Under the pieces are notes generated by a model. The model saw nothing but the letters and a program-made list of their open reading frames with translations. It ran no database searches and was not told where the DNA came from. Shown here piece by piece: positions 61,198 through 64,000 of a DNA stretch of 64,000 nt (position 1 is the stretch's first letter; each line of letters starts with the position of its first letter). The DNA lies in contig CAJURU010000009.1 of NCBI GenBank assembly GCA_910588845.1, positions 1 to 64,000 of the forward strand. The letters run 5' to 3'. This DNA is from an uncultured Lachnospiraceae bacterium. GTDB lineage: Bacteria; Bacillota; Clostridia; Lachnospirales; Lachnospiraceae. The position numbers and the translations under genes were made by a program.

Positions 61198-64000
61198 CTA
61201 AACATGTCCCAGCAGTTCCAACATCTCCTCCCGCGTAAACTTTACACCTTCAAATCCTTCGCTTCCCAAAAGCTGCTCGGCAAGCCGGCTTTTTTTCTCC
61301 TGCAACTTGAGAATATTTTCCTCAATCGTTCCCTTCGCAATCAGTTTATAGACGGTCACGGGGTTCTTTTGCCCAATACGGTGCGCCCGGTCTGTCGCCT
61401 GGTTTTGCACGGCCACATTCCACCAGGGATCATAATGAATGACAATATCTGCCGCTGTCAGATTCAGACCTGTTCCCCCGGCCTTTAAAGAAATACAAAA
61501 CACCGGAATTTCGCCTTTCTGAAATTCTTCCACCAGCGCGGCACGACGTTCCTTGCCGGTCGCTCCAGTAAGGCTCAAAAAAGGAATCCCCGCTTCCTGT
61601 AACTGTTCCTGTATTTTTGAAAGCATGGACGTAAACTGGGAAAATAAGAGGATTCTGTGCCCGCCTTCCATTGCATTTTGGATCAATTCCATACACATAA
61701 TAAGCTTCGCGGATTCTGCGTGGTAGTCCTCATACACCAGAGCTGGATCACAGCAGAGCTGCCGAAGACGCAGCAGTTCAGAAAGAATCTGAATCTTCTG
61801 TGCCGCAAACTCCTGCTCTGATTGGCCCTCTAACGTCAACCGTAACCGCTGCACATGCGCGCGGTATAGTCGTTCCTGCTCACCCTCCATTTTACCAAAA
61901 ACCGCTTCTTCCATTTTAGCCGGCAAATCTTTTAATACATCTCTTTTCAATCTGCGCAGCACAAACGGACGAACCATTTTTTGCAACCGTTCCATCTCCT
62001 CCTCTTTATGATTGGCAACGATGGGGATTTCCAGCTCTTCCCGAAATCTGTTGTAGGGGAAAAGGAATCCCGGCATCAGATAATCAAAAATACTCCACAA
62101 TTCACTCAGCCGGTTCTCTATCGGCGTTCCGGTCAGCGCCGCCTTAAAATCTGCCCGGATTTCCTTTACTGCCTTTGCCGCCTTCGTGATATGATTTTTA
62201 ATATACTGCGCCTCATCAATGATCTCATAACTAAAATGGCATTCTTTGTACCAGGCAAGGTCGCGGCGCAGCAAATCATATGAGGTAATAAGAATCTCTC
62301 CCGATCCCGCATTTTGAATAATTTCTCCTCGTTCCTCCGCCGTTCCTGTGACAGTGACAGCCGTAAGCATTGGCGCAAAACGTTCTATCTCACTTTGCCA
62401 GTTGTAAACAAGCGAAGCCGGGCAAATGATTAATGCAAACTGCGGCGTATTTATGCCCTCCTCCCATTCTGATAACAAAAATGCAATTACCTGTAAAGTT
62501 TTTCCCAGTCCCATATCGTCCGCCAATATTCCACCGAAACTGTTGGTTTTCAATGTCTTTAACCAGAGAAAACCTTGTTTTTGATATTCCCGCATCACTC
62601 TGTCCAGGGACGCCGGAACTTCAAAATCATTATCCTCCACGGTCTTCATATTGCGAATCAACGCACGGAAATCTTTGCTTTTCGCCGCATGAAAACTGTG
62701 CTGCTCATGCAGTTGTCCATCGAGATACAGCGCGCGATACTTGGGAAGCATAACCTTGCCGCTCACCAGACTTTGCGCAGAGATACCGGCGCCTTGCTGA
62801 ACCCGCGAGAGCACGGCAATACCACCCTCTTCCAAACTGAGAAAATCACCGTTTTTGAGTCGGAAAAACTTGCGTTTACGCCGATAAGCTGACAATACCT
62901 CCATCAGCTCCGATAATGGCATTTCCGGGCTGTCCAAGGTCAATTCCAACAACTCCTCTTTCAAAGAAACACCCACGGAAATCGCCGGCGTTTCCTTGAT
63001 ACGGATGCCTGCCAATTCGTCGCTGATATATAAGACGCCGATCTGCGACATAGCTTCCACGCCCTCCGTAAGAAGCTGATACATTTTCTCTTCATCCCCA
63101 GCAATAAGCATCTGTTTTTTCTGTGGGTCTGTATGGGAAAACCATCGCAACGCCTTCTGCCTGGCTTTTAGTTCATCTAACTCGTCACGGTTGTCCAGCG
63201 TTCTTTGCCTATCACAGACATTATATTTTTTATCCCCATATACAGCAAACATTTCACACGTTACCGTCTGTGCATCAGGAGCATCAAGATATAGTTCATA
63301 GTCTGGTTTCGGCGGCAGAAAATCCCGCTCCTCAAACTGTTGCCGCTGCACTAGGTAATGACGTTCCAATACAGGAAGCAGTTCTTTGCAAAATGATGGC
63401 AGCTCTGGCTTGCCCACAAAAAATTCTTCGTATTTGAAATTGCGAAGATGTTCCCAGAAAGGCATGATTTCCTGCGCTTTCTCTAAATGCATACGAAACA
63501 CACATCCATTTTTCCATAAATAAGCATACTTTCTTCCATATACGTAAAACAAGGATTCAGTCTCAATCGTCACGCCGTCTTGCTGTCCACGCACAGTCAG
63601 ATGCGGCAAATATTCCTCATGAACGACACGCCACATTCTTTTTGCGTCATAATCCATTTCCACCGCAAACTCCATGCTTCCGACCGCTTCAAAAAAATTG
63701 TCCATATTTCCGTTGTCAATCTCCACAAAGCGGCCTTTCTTCCCATAATATTCCCAGCTTGCCTTCGCATTGCTTCGCGTTTCTGCTTCCTGTATGAGAA
63801 ACTCCGCCAGCGGCCGGCTTTTTTTCGTAAATGCCTCCAGCGTATGATAAAATTCCAGCTCTTTCCCATATTTGACAAACTCCCTGCGTCTCAGCGAGTC
63901 TGCAAATGCCTGCGTATTTTTGAGCACATATTTCTTTTTGCCGCCAATTTTAAATTCCACAAAAATTTTCCGGAAGGTGATTTGCATCTGCGGCGTCAGC
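61198..64000 (-). CDS. SNF2-family DNA/RNA helicase, N-terminus beyond the window
   Basis: The last 934 codons of a SNF2 ATPase. The frame stays open through position 64000, so the true start lies outside. An N-terminal SNF2-associated region (about 1-470) precedes the motor: GGILADDMGLGKTLQVIAFL (Walker A), DEAQYIKN (Walker B), GTPIENRLSELWSIFDYLMPG, and the C-terminal FSQFTSMLSKIQEQL, NLTAADIVIHYDPWWN and QATDRAHRIGQ motifs. Full-length relatives are about 1050-1100 residues, often with a SWIM zinc finger at the missing end. Confidence 0.93.
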   Translation of the reverse strand, partial: LTPQMQITFRKIFVEFKIGGKKKYVLKNTQAFADSLRRREFVKYGKELEFYHTLEAFTKKSRPLAEFLIQEAETRSNAKASWEYYGKKGRFVEIDNGNMDNFFEAVGSMEFAVEMDYDAKRMWRVVHEEYLPHLTVRGQQDGVTIETESLFYVYGRKYAYLWKNGCVFRMHLEKAQEIMPFWEHLRNFKYEEFFVGKPELPSFCKELLPVLERHYLVQRQQFEERDFLPPKPDYELYLDAPDAQTVTCEMFAVYGDKKYNVCDRQRTLDNRDELDELKARQKALRWFSHTDPQKKQMLIAGDEEKMYQLLTEGVEAMSQIGVLYISDELAGIRIKETPAISVGVSLKEELLELTLDSPEMPLSELMEVLSAYRRKRKFFRLKNGDFLSLEEGGIAVLSRVQQGAGISAQSLVSGKVMLPKYRALYLDGQLHEQHSFHAAKSKDFRALIRNMKTVEDNDFEVPASLDRVMREYQKQGFLWLKTLKTNSFGGILADDMGLGKTLQVIAFLLSEWEEGINTPQFALIICPASLVYNWQSEIERFAPMLTAVTVTGTAEERGEIIQNAGSGEILITSYDLLRRDLAWYKECHFSYEIIDEAQYIKNHITKAAKAVKEIRADFKAALTGTPIENRLSELWSIFDYLMPGFLFPYNRFREELEIPIVANHKEEEMERLQKMVRPFVLRRLKRDVLKDLPAKMEEAVFGKMEGEQERLYRAHVQRLRLTLEGQSEQEFAAQKIQILSELLRLRQLCCDPALVYEDYHAESAKLIMCMELIQNAMEGGHRILLFSQFTSMLSKIQEQLQEAGIPFLSLTGATGKERRAALVEEFQKGEIPVFCISLKAGGTGLNLTAADIVIHYDPWWNVAVQNQATDRAHRIGQKNPVTVYKLIAKGTIEENILKLQEKKSRLAEQLLGSEGFEGVKFTREEMLELLGHV

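Overview
The window is a chromosomal stretch of a low-to-mid GC, anaerobic, spore-forming Firmicute, most likely a gut member of the Lachnospiraceae (Clostridia). The pointers are SpoVT with a sigma-G-like promoter, a long-form HPF, DUF4321 and DUF6512 membrane proteins, a Gram-positive cell-wall gene set, a beta-glucuronidase, and strong AGGAGG ribosome sites with TTGACA/TATAAT promoters. No rRNA, CRISPR array, insertion sequence, phage or plasmid gene was seen. The taxon is an inference from gene content.

Layout. 1-7.0 kb: tRNA-Pro, a MarR-type regulator with citrate synthase, an HD-GYP protein, beta-glucuronidase, MurA. 7.3-16.7 kb: a PrcB-like lipoprotein, PlsC, MurF-Ddl, HPF, an SDR reductase, an XRE regulator, GlpP, GreA, aldose epimerase and a two-domain hemerythrin. 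16.9-23.2 kb: one 2114-residue secreted alginate-lyase-like enzyme with a trefoil domain, four LamG modules, FIVAR repeats and Fn3 domains. 23.4-31.8 kb: BioB-BioY under a BirA operator, glutamate dehydrogenase, ThiT, two membrane or chemotaxis proteins, a PNPOx-fold protein and glucokinase. 31.9-37.3 kb: a two-component system with an ABC exporter whose promoter carries four GTCAC-type boxes at 11-bp spacing. 37.3-42.1 kb: a class A PBP in an operon with a YhaO/YhaN-like nuclease-ATPase pair. 42.3-48.5 kb: polysaccharide deacetylase, SpoVT, a PocR-domain chemotaxis-like protein, a two-domain PPK2, and a BlaI-M56 pair with DUF4321. 48.6-61.2 kb: a large FtsX-type permease, then an operon coding for a propeller-fused solute-binding lipoprotein, two sugar-type permeases, a HlyD/MacA-like adaptor and a MacB-like membrane protein, divergent from a two-component system. 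61.2-64 kb: a SNF2 helicase cut by the window end.

How the parts fit. Two modules look self-regulated: each pairs an OmpR-family regulator and kinase with membrane transport genes, and each has a promoter with 11-bp-spaced direct boxes ending 10 bp before the -10. In the 59-kb module the boxes are mirrored, so one operator can serve both divergent operons. That operon combines a sugar-importer half with an export-adaptor half and has no ATPase gene; this is the best candidate here for an undescribed system. The other themes are host or dietary glycan use (beta-glucuronidase, giant lyase, epimerase, glucokinase), envelope synthesis (MurA, MurF, Ddl, PBP, deacetylase) and vitamin salvage (BioB/BioY, ThiT).

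Starts were moved from the longest possible ORF to the codon with the best ribosome site wherever the sequence allowed. Domain calls come from reading motifs only; no database search was run.
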